From Tetracladium setigerum (lineage: Eukaryota > Ascomycota > Leotiomycetes > Helotiales), in assembly GCA_031472005.1 (NCBI GenBank), contig PZJY01000003.1, forward strand, positions 2,666,001-2,730,000: DNA of 64,000 bases. Direction: 5' to 3'. The notes beneath the pieces were generated by a model that worked only from the letters and a program-made list of their open reading frames with translations, did no database searches and had not been told where the DNA came from. A program made the translations under genes and the position numbers. This document shows, one piece after another, positions 22,580 to 36,086 of this stretch. Every line of letters begins with the position of its first letter. Positions within the stretch are counted from its first letter, which is position 1.

Positions 22580-22798
22580 CTAAAGACTGAATGCACACTG
22601 AACATGATCTCCCAGGGTGGAGTAATGACACTCGGTCTCTGCGGCCTTTCTGATGATCATGAAAAGCAGCTTTCGCGGGGAGATCTTATAATCCACTGGG
22701 ACGCGGCACTCATCTTTTAGGAGGCTGCGGAGAGCAAATACTTTATCACGTATGTTTGTGTTCTGGGAATATTCAAATTCTTTCAAGATCGTCGTCAT
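22580..22798 (-). pseudogene. HET-domain protein fragment
   Basis: A 72-codon frame reads ILKEFEYSQNTNIRDKVFAL, then RSLLKDECRVPVDYKISPRK and LLFMIIR. The pattern RDKVFALRSLL...C..PVDY..SP..L is the C-terminal part of fungal HET (heterokaryon incompatibility) domains. The domain's beginning is not found upstream (22800-23000), so this looks like an isolated remnant. Resemblance is from memory of the family only. Confidence 0.45.
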
Positions 22799-25700
22799 TC
22801 TTCGCCCTCGTGGTAATTTCGCAATATATCTGCTTCCAACTGTGACAAGGCATACTAGGGGACCAATTATATCTATCTAAAGACTCGGCTGAGGATTGTA
22901 TAGTACGATTTCTGGTTTCAGATAAAACTGGCACAAGTAGAAGTGCACAAAGTTAGTCAATATTTCCTAGAATATCTGAGAGGCCCCGCAGAGGATTGTG
23001 AGCCGCCGATCATGTAGTATCTCTTGGATCACCCAGACACGAGACCAGTACGGCCGCCGGAATAATGCTTCAATGGATCCAGCGTGTTCTTGGTCGCTTT
23101 TGCTTGCTATTACAGTCAATGTGAAGTAGGTTTCCCATAAATTTAGGAAGTTAATAGCTTAGGTGCTGTCCTCTGCTTCTGGGCCAAGCCAGATTAGAAC
23201 CTCTTATGGTCTTCAATAGATTTCATGCATGAACTAGACCTAGTGATTTCATTCTTGGATAGAGTTTTGATCGATGCAGATAGCATTTATCCAAACCCAG
23301 GTCAAGGTTTTATCCCAGGTGCTTATAAAGTCCCATGCATTCTATCGCACATCAAACAACTACCCATAAATCTTAATATTATAGAGGGAGTAGATTAAAC
23401 CCCAATAGTATAAGAGTACTTCATATAATAGACATTCAGCAAGTTCAAAATTCTCCATAATATGTTATAGTGACTTATTGTGCAAAGCGACTATCTGAGT
23501 TAGGTATATCCGCTGCAAGTTGTAAAGAAGCGGTTTACATAAGAACTCATTAGTTGCTGATGCCACTGTATAAATAGTAACAGTCATAATAATTGTAGAG
23601 ATAAAGCATAAGATGCTACAAAAAGCAGTTTCTCAGGTAATATAACTCCTAGGCTATATATAATGCTTGATAGATAAAAGAACATTCCAGGAAATATAAA
23701 TAAGATTGCTCTGCATTTTTGCTTTTTGCAATTTTTGCTTTTGCAGCCTTGCTCATCCCACAACTGCCAAGTCTATCGAGGACGAATTCTCTAATCATCT
23801 CCCAGATCTCGCCTGGGAACTTCTTGAATCCTTTGACAGGATATGCCGAATCCTTCTAAAAGAACACCATTTTTGTGCTTACTCTTTACATTCAATGTAT
23901 AATAGCACAGGAAAGATGTCTCTAGAAGTAAGCGATCGAGATATAGGTGGACACAACTATGAGAGAATGCAGATTACGACGGTTACCATATGAATCTGCG
24001 CTGTGAAGGAACTAAGATTGGAGTATTCTAAGGATGTGGCATCGCATGATTGTCTTCGGCTTTCAACCCACCTCGCATTTTTTTTCTTAGCGACATGAGT
24101 AAAACACGAGTTTTGAGAACGTTAGTCTTTGCTTACATATAAATTCTTAATACCCTCTATTTGATGTTACTTAAAAGGTGAGTATGAGGATTTTCATTCT
24201 TTGACGAGGACTGATATCTTGAATAGGAGTTGAGGCGTTAATCGCTAGCTTGATCCTTTTCCCGGCATGATTTAACATTTCCTCTTCATCTTTATCCTCC
24301 CTGTGTATCCTCTGCCGCTTTCTACGCGTTATTGTGTCAATTTGATTTTAGAGTATTAATAGGTACCTATTTGTTTGGGTCAAATTCAACAGCGAAGTTG
24401 CATGCTGCTCAACAATCTCAATTGAGACCTCAAAAACTACCATCTGAAGAATTCTTTGATCACCTCCTCTTCGATGTTACCGGGGTATCCGGGAATAGCT
24501 ATTCGAGAGCGCATTTTGCAACCCTCGGCGCAGCTGCCAAGGCCCCACCCACCATTCTCGCTTAGAGAGGGGCTCAAAAGAACTTCAAATGTTTATCAAC
24601 ACCACCACTACTTAAGTAAAGCTCATATATGCAAAGTAAAAATTTACATCATTTTTGCGATCAGAGTTTATAAAAGAAAACCCCACAAAGCATGTACTAC
24701 ACGTGGAAGGGCTCGTTGAAAGTGGACGATATTCTGGATGTCGTGCTACCGTTGGATATAGCATCATCTGCTGTATCTGCAGAATCCTTGCTTGCCCTCA
24801 CGTGATCAACACATCTCCGTTTCCAACAGGAAATTACGGAGTCCCGCTGTCAGATCATGGCTTCATGACTTGGGGGACTTATCATTAACTCTTCTCCTAC
24901 TCGTAGGTTTTTTCTTGGAGTTCATGCGTGGGGCTGCCGGACGGCTGCAAAGACCACCGGACGCCGCAACCTTGGGAAAAATATCGTTCCTCGTTTCGCA
25001 TATGCATCTCGCCCCTCCACGTTCAACTTTGTACGGGGCCGAAAGAACTGAACAAGGGCCGTCTAATGGACGATCAGTATACTAGTTCCTCATCTGGCAT
25101 GGTGGAGTGTGCAATGGCGAAATAGGTCCCTTGTTATTGTGTGAGAACTTCCACGTTGCTTGGGAACTGATATCGCCAATGAAGGCCGAGTCCACCATCT
25201 TGAATCGTGGGAGCTTGTTCCACACTACATTAGTGCTTGATAACTCTTGGGTTGCTTATCGCCCGTCAGGGCGTTTGAGGCTGGCATTGTTTTCAACCTT
25301 TCGAGTTTGGATTCGCATCTCTCTCAAGTCAATTGAAAGGCATCTATCGGGTCACAATTACGTGAACATACGCAGATATATTGAATATATGTTGAAGTGA
25401 ATAGTGGCTGACGCTAGTGAGGAGGATTGCGGAAACAAGAGAGCGCAACAGTAGTATCTGTATGAGGTGTGCGGAGAACCCACCACTACTATCGCTCGAA
25501 CCTCGGCCTTTCCGCTCTCTTTCCACCTTAATGTCCTTGCCACTCTTTCACTTACATCTGGCAACATGCGGAGCATTATAGTCGCCATTTCATTGACAAA
25601 GGTCGTGGGGTTCCTGGATCGGACGGCATAACTTCAATTCGTACATCATTCAGTCTTTTGGGTAGTGACTGGTCGGTCTTTCACTCCTAAACCGGTGGGA

Positions 25701-25849
25701 AGCAATGAAAACTTCTCCGCTCTCCACGGAGATATAAGTCTCTGTCCATCCCCAGTTGCTAGTACCAATCATCAGAGGTAACATCTCCCGTCAAGCTATA
25801 CTCCCGTTAAGTCGAGGTACCGCATACTTCACAACTAGACTTCGCCAAG
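22799..25849. other. 3-kb gene-poor stretch
   Basis: No frame resembles a known protein and no splice-compatible set was found. The last part, 25700-25849, is CT-rich and probably holds the promoter and leader of the transporter gene. Confidence 0.5.
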
Positions 25850-28127
25850 ATGCCTGAGGTACACAACAACCCTCACGATGATGGATCTGCTTCCATCTCT
25901 CGAACTTCGTCAATTGCAGAGAAGGACGTTGGAGGCATTGGAAAGGATGCACAGCTTGTAACCTCGCGAGGCAATGTTGTTACCAAAGATGGCCTCGTCG
26001 TCTCCACTGAGGATAGTTCCGCTAGTCTCTCCACCAACGTATTTGCCGATCCGGAGGTGGAAAAGTACTATGTCGGTGTATACGAGAAGGCCAAATACGA
26101 GTGTCGACATGTCTTTGATGCCAAAGCGACTTGGACCGAACAGGAGGAGAAGAAGATAATTAGAAAGCTTGACGCGAGAGGTATGTTTTCAAGACACACA
26201 TCTTTGCCTTGGGACCAATCATGTTGACACGGCGCAGTCTGTTTGTGGGCCTGCGTGATGTTCTTCTCCCTGCAGATGGACCGTGGAAACATCAATCAAG
26301 CTGTTTCTGGCACCCTCTTGAAGGATCTGAAGTTAAACACCAATGGTGAGTTTCCTGCTGTCAAGAAGTGGAAGCATCTCTAAACCCCTCACAGACTTCA
26401 ATCTTGGAAATACCGTGTTCCTGGTTTCCTTCCTTCTCGCCGAATTGCCATCCCAGTTGATCTCGAAGAAGCTCGGCCCGGACCGTTGGATTCCCATACA
26501 GATGGTTTTGTGGTCCACTGTTGCTATGGCACAGGCTGGTCTGCAGAATAAGAGTGGTTTTCTCGCTTGCCGTGCGCTTTTGGGAATGTTGGAGGTGAGT
26601 CAAGAAAACTCGGTCATTGGATGAGCACAAGCTAACAAATGATTAGGGTGGTTTCATCCCTGATCTTGTTCTCTGGCTGTCGTATTTCTATACCAGTCGG
26701 GAATTACCCATCCGCCTGAGCTTTTTCTGGACTGCTCTAAGTGTCACACAAATTGCCGCGTCTCTCTTGGCATTTGCCATCTTCCATCTCGAAGGCCATA
26801 ACGGTCTTGCTGGCTGGAGATGGATCTTTTTGATTGAGTAGGTTTCAATTTGAATGGTGGGGCTCGAGCGCCCTTCCGGCAATAGATCTTCTTGTGCCCG
26901 AATAGCTTTCGCTGACATTCTTACTTCAGGGGACTTATCACACTTCTCATTGGATTCGCGTCCTTCTTCCTGATGCCCGCATCCGCCGTACAAACCAAGG
27001 CCTGGTTTAGACCCAAGGGTTGGTTCACTGACCGTGAGCTGACTATTGTCGTCAACCGTGTATTGCGCGACGATCCCAGCAAAGGTGAGCTCCGCTCCTT
27101 TCTCATATCGAGGAAGGCAAGATTGACAATATTCAGGTGACATGCATAATCGTCAAGCAATCACACCAAGACGACTTTGGAATGCCATGAAGGATTACGA
27201 TCTGTGGCCGGTCAGTCCCGTACCCTGGCACTACTTTGAGATTATACCTGACCATTTTTCAGATCTATGCTATTGGATTGACCTGCTTCATCCCTCATAG
27301 TCCTCCTTCAACCTATCTCACTCTCACACTTCGATCGCTTGGTTTCAGTACTGTAAGTGTTTCCTTGAGAGCAATATTGGTAACTGCTAACGACTCTCAG
27401 TTTAACACGAATTTGCTCACTATTCCAGCGTCGGTAGCACATATCTTCACTCTCTTGGGTATAACTTGGTTGAGTGAGAAGACAAATCAACGAGCCCTAA
27501 TCGCAATGATTCAGTCTTTGTGGACGTTGCCCTGCCTTGTTGCCTTGGCTGTCTGGCCGGGCTTATTGGTACAGAAGTGGGCGACCTATGCTCTGATCAC
27601 TGTACTTCTCAGCTATCCATATTGCCATGCTATCAATGTGTAAGCGACCTCAACCAATTTCCCCTGTCGGATCATGCTAACTCACATTCTAGTGGATGGG
27701 CGTCCAAGAATTCCAACAACGTTGGATCTCGCAGTGTGTCAACTGCTCTGTACAACAGTAAGCATGGCGGAAAGTCCGATTTCCTTATGAGATTCTAACA
27801 AAATAACAGTGATGGTACAAGTTGGAGGTATTACCAGTGCGAACATCTATCGAAACGACGACAAGCCTCTCTACAAGCGTGGAAACCGCACTTTGATTGG
27901 TATCAACGTGTTGGTAATCTTTATATTCTTGTTTGCTAAGGCCTACTATGTTACCAAGAACAAGATTCGTGACAAGAAGTGGAATGCTTTGACACTTGAG
28001 GTATGTCGATCAGTTTAGCCAATCGTTTGTATCGATACTGACCTCTTATTTAAAGCAACAAAGAGACTACACTCGCAACACCACTGATCAAGCTTCCAGA
28101 CGTCTTGACTTCCGCTTTGCTCACTAG
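25850..28127 (+). CDS. Major facilitator transporter, Dal5/allantoate-pantothenate type
   Basis: Eleven exons (25850-26180, 26238-26345, 26395-26594, 26647-26837, 26930-27084, 27137-27210, 27263-27352, 27401-27639, 27693-27757, 27810-28000, 28056-28127) with introns of 48-92 bp encode 571 aa without any break. A long hydrophilic N-terminus (about 120 aa) precedes the first membrane segment (CVMFFSLQMDRGNINQAVSG). The motif DRGNIN, then LISKKLGPDRWIPIQMVLWS, GMLEGGFIPDLVLWLSYFYT and GWRWIFLIEGLITL, are typical of the anion:cation symporter family that includes yeast Dal5, Tna1 and Fen2 relatives. It likely imports an organic anion such as a vitamin or nitrogen compound at the plasma membrane; the substrate is not predictable. 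It is the best-preserved gene of the window. Confidence 0.92.
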
Positions 28128-29052
28128 AGTTGGCTGTTATACGTACAATGTAACGATTTGTGGTATAGAGTAGTTAAGGTTAAAAAGTATACAGATAGAA
28201 GGGCTATGTGTTTGAGAAACAGATAGTTTTATACCACTTAGATTCATAGCTACAAGACAATGAAGGAATATAATGAATGCTAGTAAACATCTCTCTCTTT
28301 ACTCACCAATGCCTTAACAAGCTTGTCTTGCAAGGTTAAATACTAGCGGCGGAATACACTAGATTTTTTGGGTGCCGCAATAAATTTGTTTATTAGTTTA
28401 AATACCGGCGGCGCCCAAAATTGTATGGCAATGGGACTTGGCGCCAAGTATGAGCTATTTTTTGACCTGATCAAAGTGCGGTTCATGTGACAAGAGCTTT
28501 ACTCTATATTTCCCCGGTTTATAATGATAATAAAAGTATTTACATTAATTTGTAGTTACTTTTTTTTAATATATAATAAAATAAAATATAAAGCTCGCTT
28601 ATTGGGGTTATGTCATAGATCTCTATCACCCCAGTCCTTATCCTCCCAGGTTTATCTGGCTCTAGACGACGTTAATGCGTAGTTGTGATCTTTCCTTTCA
28701 ACAGACAGCCCCAGCTTCCCTAGCACTGGGCTACTTCTATTATTTGCTTTGGGTAGCATGGCTGCTCCTAAATCGACTTTCTTTTCCGTAACGGTACTGT
28801 GTCCTTCGCGATATTTACAAGCAACACCTCTAATGTACGACGTTTGTCCAGTCCTGAGTGAACCAGATCTTACAACAAAACACAATCTATTTAAATAGGT
28901 ATGTACTATATGTAAGAGGTCGTCAGAGCGTCTTCTGCCTCGAATTATTTTCACGATATTTCTTGACCGCGCCGCCTCCGTTCACTTAGGCAATAGCTAG
29001 TAATCTTCTTATCCGACGCTTGTCCGCGACACTATATAATAGGAAGGACACG
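28128..29052. other. Intergenic
   Basis: 3' flank of the transporter, then sequence with two similar short blocks (TAAATACyrGCGGCG near 28336 and 28400). No gene is seen. Confidence 0.45.
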
Positions 29053-29994
29053 ATGCGTGCTCATGATATGCGCATTCCAGAGGCGATCTTTTCGGGCTAT
29101 TAGAACATTATTCCCGACTGGGGATTCGTCATTTTCCGCTGCATCTACGTCTCTCAATCACGATGGGATAAATTCATGTATTACGTGACACAGCAAATAC
29201 TAAACCACCTAAATTGCAAAGGATACGAACAAGTGCGAAATTATTTGACGTGGACTGTGATCGAGGATGCCTCTACTCTAGACGGGGCAGAGCGGCACGC
29301 ACCGTGTGACCTCTTCACGAAATGGGTGCAGGATGAAGTTGATAGGGCTGCAAATGTAGATGATGAGCATAGAAGAGGGGTGGAGTATTGGCGGAAATAA
29401 ATTTGTAGAATTCCGCGCTATAAATTCTACTTATTTTTCGATAAGGAATTACTTGACAGCGTTATTAACGCCCTGCAATTGGAAGCCGAGAACGAAAAAA
29501 ACAGATAGGGTAGTATCGAGCACGCTTGATGAGTCCGACCTCACATATATATATATAACAACTATAACAACATATGGTCTCAGACTAAAAGCGATGATAC
29601 TCCCTAATTAAATTCCATATCTCTCACCCCTTTGCTGAAAATCGTCTACAGCACCTCTATTAGACGCATGCGCGAAGCAGCCGCCGCAAAAATCGCTCGC
29701 CAAGCTCGTAAAACAGATGAGACACTATTGCCTAGCGATGAGCAAGAGGGTGAGTATGATGAGTTGGTTGATGATGAAGAGGAAATTGATGAGATGCGGT
29801 TGGAAAGGTGGTAGAAGTGTCGGGTGTATGATCTTGTGAATGTCTATACGGCGCTTATAGATTGGGAAGGTATATGGACCAGAACTTTTTCAACGGATGA
29901 GTTTGGGGTTATTGAAAGTAATTGTTCGACTTGTTGGGATTGTGAGGGGGGGGAAGAAGTATTTAATGTGGATGAGTATTGGAAGAATAATTAG
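29053..29994 (+). pseudogene. Stop-riddled conserved fungal hypothetical protein
   Basis: One + strand frame stays coherent over 314 codons but carries stops at 29101, 29398, 29506, 29527, 29530, 29605 and 29812. Readable pieces: IIPDWGFVIFRCIYVSQSRW; YEQVRNYLTWTVIEDASTLD; CDLFTKWVQDEVDRAANVDD; PRYKFYLFFDKELLDSV; and an acidic tail. The order (a DWGFVIYR-like block, a W-T-V-x-x-D block, a LF..WV block, then a PRY.....D...L.SV block) fits a widespread ascomycete family of unknown function. Mutations creating stops without indels point to repeat-induced point mutation. Confidence 0.6.
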
Positions 29995-31308
29995 GTGGGA
30001 CGAGGATGTGCTGGACTCTTTCTCCCGTAGAGACTGTGCAGGCATTTCCTAAAGGTCGATACGACCCGTTTTTGAAGCAGCGAGATGTTAGGAACGGAGA
30101 ATGACGGGAGATTTCACCACAATATTTAACTATTTGACTATTTCTTGTAGAAATGCTGGCCGGCATAAGTGCTAAGAATTTTCAAATACTGATAAAAGTT
30201 TCAAGGAGCCTGGATTAATTTTATCCCAACCACCAAGACACGAAGCTCGCAGCCCCATTAATTTGTAGCTTTTCCACTTAGAGATTTCCGCCGATGGAAG
30301 GCTTCTGTCGAGGTTGAGAACCGCTGCAAGCAAATTACTTAAACTTTTATGAAAAGTGTTGGCGGTGCTTGCATCTAGGAGCATTGCCTAATTAAATTTT
30401 AGAAGCTCGGGATTGTATCACTTAGTACCATAAAGCTCTATAATACCCGGTACAAGTCATCTTTTAAGTTTTCCTTGAAATGTAGGGTTCTATGGACAAA
30501 TCGACGTCCCTAAAAGAGGAATCTCTGCTTGCCAAGGGATGCGCCTCGCACGGCGTATTTTAGTCACTAATTTATTTATTTGAACTATTCTGTGGCTACC
30601 TGAAAGACTCGACGGGAGTTGCGAGAACGTTTGTGGCTTACTTATTTTTTAAGCAAGTGTTTACAAGTCTTCAACACAGTGGAAAGGGCTGATTGGGAAT
30701 GTTAGCTTCGCTTTGCTTAGCTACCAGAGAACGATGAAATATGGATTTCAGCGTTTAGCATTAAAAGACTATTTGTTAGGCGCGAAATAGCCATTTGCAT
30801 TGATTCCCTATTGGCCAGGTTACAGAGGTTCTTTGTGAAATGGTCCTGCGTATCTATTCCAGACTCTATCATGATGCTCGCGAGCCTCAGGCTCCTGACC
30901 TCGCGATCACAACGACAAAATTACCACTTTTCCTTAGAACAGCAACCATCATCAATCAAACCAAAATGGGACATTACAGAGAACCACCACTTCCTGAATG
31001 GGCAAAACAATACTGGTGCCAAAGCAAAGCTTCTAACTTAGCCAACCTTAAGTTTAAGATTATTCCCAGTGCCTTAATAACTTGATTATGGCTCAATAAG
31101 CTTGCTTATTAGAGAGTATATTCGTGCTGCCGCGAGAGAGAGAGTTTTGTACAGAATAAGTTTTGGAAATGCCTTGGCGAGCCGGAGTTCAAAAATTATA
31201 CTACATGCGCTTATTGAGGTATAGTGAGAGCTTGCGATCACCCTAGTTAAGAATAGAGAAAACTTCTCGTTTATTTGGAGTATGTTCATAAATAATAAGT
31301 AAGCTTAC
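29995..31308. other. Intergenic up to a solo LTR
   Basis: No gene is recognised; base composition is normal until about 31250. Confidence 0.45.
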
Positions 31309-31891
31309 TGTTAAATATTATTAATTTAATAAGTGATAATAATCACCTAAATTAGTTATTTACTCCCTTTAATTAATTTTAAGGATATTTTATCCTATTT
31401 CGGCTTTAAGATAATGGTTGCAACCCTTTCGGCTCTAATAACTTAAATTGGCTTAAATAGCTTTATTGATTTATAATTAAGCCGACTTACTTATGAGTCA
31501 TAAGAAGTTATTTAGTACGGACTAAAATTACTCCGTCCTACTTATTAAGTAATTTTAATCGGATTCTTATTATACCGTCTTATATTTGAGGGATTTTAAT
31601 CGGATTTAATAAGGCCGGCTTATTTCTAAGTTATATTAGTGTTTTAATCGGGATTTTAATTTACCCGTCTTATTATTTAATTAATAATTAGTACTTTTAG
31701 TATATCGGATTAAGCCGATACTATCGGATTCTACCGATTCACTATCATTATATAAATCACTAGGATTCCCTTAAGGATATCTCTTTTAATCAAGCACATT
31801 AAACACTCTTATGATCACCTGATCACTTCCACTGCACTATAATCATTTAAATCACTTAATCACTTATATTATCATTTATCTGATTCCAACA
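31309..31891 (+). repeat. Solo LTR, subgroup B, with 5-bp target duplication
   Basis: The 583-bp block runs from TGTTAAATATTATT to GATTCCAACA and is flanked on both sides by CTTAC (31304-31308 and 31892-31896). TG...CA ends with a 5-bp duplication are standard for LTR retrotransposons. With no internal region attached it is a solo LTR formed by recombination between the two ends. Subgroup marks (CTAATTATTAATTAAATAAT in reverse complement) match the copy at 36087. Confidence 0.9.
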
Positions 31892-33243
31892 CTTACAAGT
31901 AAGAACCTAAGTTTCATATTCTTTAGAAGATATCTACGAGCCATAGACCCACTAGCTTTGCTCGACGCTCTAGAGATGTAAGAATTAATATATTACTTAA
32001 GCTCCGTGATATCTTGTCTAAATAATACAAGCGCGAGACATTCAAGCTAACTCGGCGATTCGTCGCGTAGGTATATGACCTTCCAGCTCGCGCGGATTGA
32101 AAGTCTAATCCTTTTCGCTAGAATACTCTACTCCCAGCTCCGTTGGCAAAGCAGCCTCGATCGGCTGACCAATCTGTTGATTTCTCTTCGCTCGCTTCTT
32201 CCACCAAGAAAGAAGAGATGCAAGCATGACGAGTGCTAAGGTACCTACTCTAATGCTAATTCCGATCTTTACAGCAACTGGAAGTAGGGACAGTGATCGA
32301 GTTTGTTATATTATCTATCTTTAATACGCTCTAGCCCCTATCCTATGTTCTAATTTATTTATTTTAAGTTTAAATAACGTTTGTTTTTATTAACGAGATT
32401 TCTTCTACTATCGCTATTCCTAATATATTTAGATTAGGAGCCTATACTATAGACTAAGTTGCTTTAATCTAATTACTTTAATTAATATTATCAAATATCG
32501 CCTAGAGAGATACTCGACCAAGAATAGCTGCCGGGGCACTATTTGATATAGTGGCACCTCTAGGGAGTAGCGCATATAGGAAGTATTTAAGCCCTATCGT
32601 TAAAGGCGCGAGTAAATGTTTAAGAGTTAAATATAATAGTCACTACTCACTCGTAAGTAAATGGTTAAGTTAAGTTAGTATTTATTAATAAAGAGCGGAT
32701 TATAAGTATAGTAATAGACCAGTTATTAAGATAAAGATATTTAATTTAAGTTAAGTATAAAGATCCTATTTAAGAAAACCTATTTTATTCTATATAAAAC
32801 TTTTATTCTCTTAAGTTAATAAGTCAATAGAGTTAACGCCGTTAACTTATTACTCTATTAATTCATTAAGTTAACTTATCTTAGTATTAACTTATATTAA
32901 CTCTTATTATATAACTTATATTAAAATAAGTAACCCCCTTACTATTTAATCTATTATTAATTAAATTAATTAAACGATTAAGAGTTCCCTTAAAGTCATT
33001 ATTAAGAGTCATTAAACTCCCAAGACTTATAATACTCTTAAGCCTTAAGCTCTTAAGATTTAATATAATTTTATAATTATATTTATAATATTATCGCCCT
33101 TTTAACTTAATATAGTCCTTATAATTTAAGTATAGTAATAAAAGTAATATTATTAACTTACAATTATCTTCTTTTTTAATATAATTATTAATTAATTAAA
33201 GAGAATAATAATAAATCGCTAGAATATATATATATATATATAT
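31892..33243. other. Transition into AT-rich block, no gene
   Basis: About 450 bp of normal composition, then AT-only sequence ending in a TA microsatellite (33226-33243) directly before the LTR. Confidence 0.55.
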
Positions 33244-33829
33244 TGTTGGAATCAATAAAAGATAATATAAGTGATTAAGTGATTTAAATGATTTAAAGTG
33301 CAGTGGAAGTGATCAGAGTGAATTCAGGTGATTAGAAGAGTGTTTAATGCGCTTGATTAAAAGAGATATCCTTAAGGGAATCTTAGTGATTTATATAATA
33401 ATAGTAAATCGGTAGAATCCGATAGTATCGGCTTAATACGATATAATAAAGTACTAATAACTAATTAAAGAATAAGATGGATAAATTAAAAATCCGTACT
33501 CAAACACTAATATAACTTATAAATAAGCCGGCCTTATTAAATCCGATTAAAATCCCTTAAATATAAGAAGGTATAATAAAGATCCGATTAAAATTATTTA
33601 ATAAGTAAGACGGAGTAATTTTAATCCGTACTAAATAACTTTTATGACTTATAAGTGAGTCGGCTTAATTATATAAATTAATAAAGCTATTTAAGCTAAT
33701 TTAAGCTATTAAAGCCGAAAGGGTTGTAACCTTTATTGTAAAGCCGTAACAAGATAAAATATCCGATAAAGGGAGTAAATAACTAATTTAGGTGATTATT
33801 ATCACTTATTAATTTAAAAATATTTAGCA
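33244..33829 (-). repeat. LTR, subgroup A copy 2
   Basis: Full-length 586-bp LTR, TGTTGGAATCAATAAAAGAT to AATATTTAGCA on the + strand. It is nearly identical to the reverse complement of 18125-18695, yet clearly different from its neighbour at 36087. No 5-bp duplication is seen at its flanks. Confidence 0.85.
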
Positions 33830-36086
33830 CTATCTATACTTTATTATATATTAAAGATGTCTTATCTTCTTTTAAAATTACTCCCGAGGGTATAATCTTA
33901 TTATCAATATACTTTAATTTTTAACTTAACGCGTCGGCTTGAGCGTTCTTAATACCTTTGATATATTAAATTTTAAAATTATATAAAGCTAATATTTTAA
34001 CTTATTAAACTTATCTTTAATTAAGTTCTTTAATCGTTATAACATAAATAAGATTCTTATAATTAAAAAGAATATCTACCTTCGTAAATAATAATCCCTT
34101 TAAATATAATTTCTATTCTCGTAATATTATAATAATTACGAGTAACTCCTTATTATATATTTCGTAATTAAGCTCTTCTTTTATAAGTTTTTATAAAAAG
34201 AATATAATTAATCGTTAGCAATTATCTTATTAAATTAATTATAAATTACTCTAATAATAAAGTTTAATAAGTCTATTTATACTCGTATTTCTTCTTTAAT
34301 ATTATAATATTTAAGAATAAGTTCCTTAATAAATATTTCCTTTAATATATTTATAACTTTTTCAGCCTTTAAAGTTTATTTAGATATCTTATCCTTATAA
34401 GTGAGATCCGTAAGTATTTTAATAATTATTAAGTAATTCTTAATATATTATTAATAATAATTATAAAGTCTTAAGAAAGTTTATATTTCTTTCACGTTTA
34501 TAAGTAATTTCCACTTAAGTATAAATTTAACTTTATCTTTATCTACTTTAAATTCTTTTATAATTATTATAAAGTTATAAAACTTAACTTTAATAATTAA
34601 GAAGTAATATTTCTTTAGGCTAATCTTTAAATAATATTTTCATAATACTTGAAAAACAAGCTTTATATACTTCTTATATTAGCGATTTTCTTTAACTATA
34701 TGGGAATATTATTAAGGTATATTATATAATATATATTAATAAGTTCTTATAATATTATTAATTAACCTTGACAAAGTAATTAAGGTATTATATAATTTAA
34801 ATTATATTATTAAGAACTTATATAATTCTTATTAAGTGCGAAAAGCCGTCTTAATTCTATTATCTTCCTTATATAAATAAGATTAAAGGTTAACTTTAAA
34901 TCGATTTAAGTAAAGATCTTTACTCCTTATGTTTATTCCTTAAGATTGTTAAGTAATAATAGCAAATAATAATCTTTAATTATTAAATTATTTAATTTCT
35001 ATTAATTAATAACTAAATATTATTTTAAAATTTTAAGTTTTAATATAAAGAAGATAAGTGCTCTTTAAGTTAATTTTAATTCTTTAACAAGTCCTTTTAT
35101 TAATGTTTTATTAATTCATAACTTAAGTGTCTTTAAGTTTAAGTCAATTATTTATTATGATAGTTTATAAACTAGTTTTGCGTTTTCTATTGAGATAATC
35201 TTGTAATCTTAATATTAATATTTTAGTAAGGCTTCGTGCCCTTATTCTTTAATAAATAAAATTTAAAATTCCTTATATTATTTCGGTAAAAAAATACTAT
35301 TTATATCCTCTTTTAATAAGTATATAATTTTAATTAACTCCTTTTATTATTAACTTTTAAGTATATTCTAATCTAATTAAAGGATACTAGTAACTTATCC
35401 TTTAAAGTAATTACGCTTCTTAAACTTTAATATTTTAATTACTTGATTAATTATAAGTTTATAACTCTTTAAATAAGGTAATCTAAGGATTATAAGATAA
35501 GACGTATTAATAATTTTAAACACGATTTTCTCTTAATATCTTAATAATACAATTATAATAAGTAGAATAATTCATAGTTTTACTTCTCCCTTATTATAAT
35601 TAATTGATATAATTACTCTTTTATATTAATAATAATCTAATATTTAAGAGCTTTAATTAACATAAAGATAAAATTTCTTATAACTCTTAAATTAATTATT
35701 ACTCTTATTTTATATCTCAAGATCTTAACTCTTAACTTAATTTATTCAATTTTAATGGCGTTTAACTCACGAGTGAGTATTTTATTAAAGTCCTATGCCT
35801 TAATTTATTAATAAAAACTTTTATTAAGAACGTTTTATTATTTAAGGATTATTCTTTTATAGCTTGTAATAATATATATATACATATCCGGTAATTAGTT
35901 TTAATATCTTTTCCTTCACTTCCTCAGAGTAATATTAATAAGGTTTATTAATATTTATTTAACTTTGGAAAAGTAGTCCTTAATTTTAAATTACTTATCG
36001 TTCTCCTTCCTTTAAAGTTAATAATTCGTTATATAATAAGCGCGAGCTATTAAGTAATTATTATACATAGATCCGAATAGTATAGT
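33830..36086 (-). mobile_element. RIP-degraded Ty3/gypsy-type retrotransposon interior
   Basis: A 2.26-kb AT-only block between two LTRs of the same family. On the minus strand 33926-33956 reads IKNAQADAL, the end-of-RNase-H motif of gypsy-type elements (usually K-N-x-x-A-D-A-L-S-R). It lies only about 100 bp from the LTR, so the integrase part expected between RNase H and the 3' LTR is missing. No reverse transcriptase motif could be read through the mutations. The flanking LTRs belong to different subgroups, so this is probably a mosaic of two insertions rather than one element. Confidence 0.65.

Noticed and set aside
22433..22720. 95-codon + strand frame
   Set aside because: It overlaps the HET-like fragment on the opposite strand, which fits a known family pattern better.
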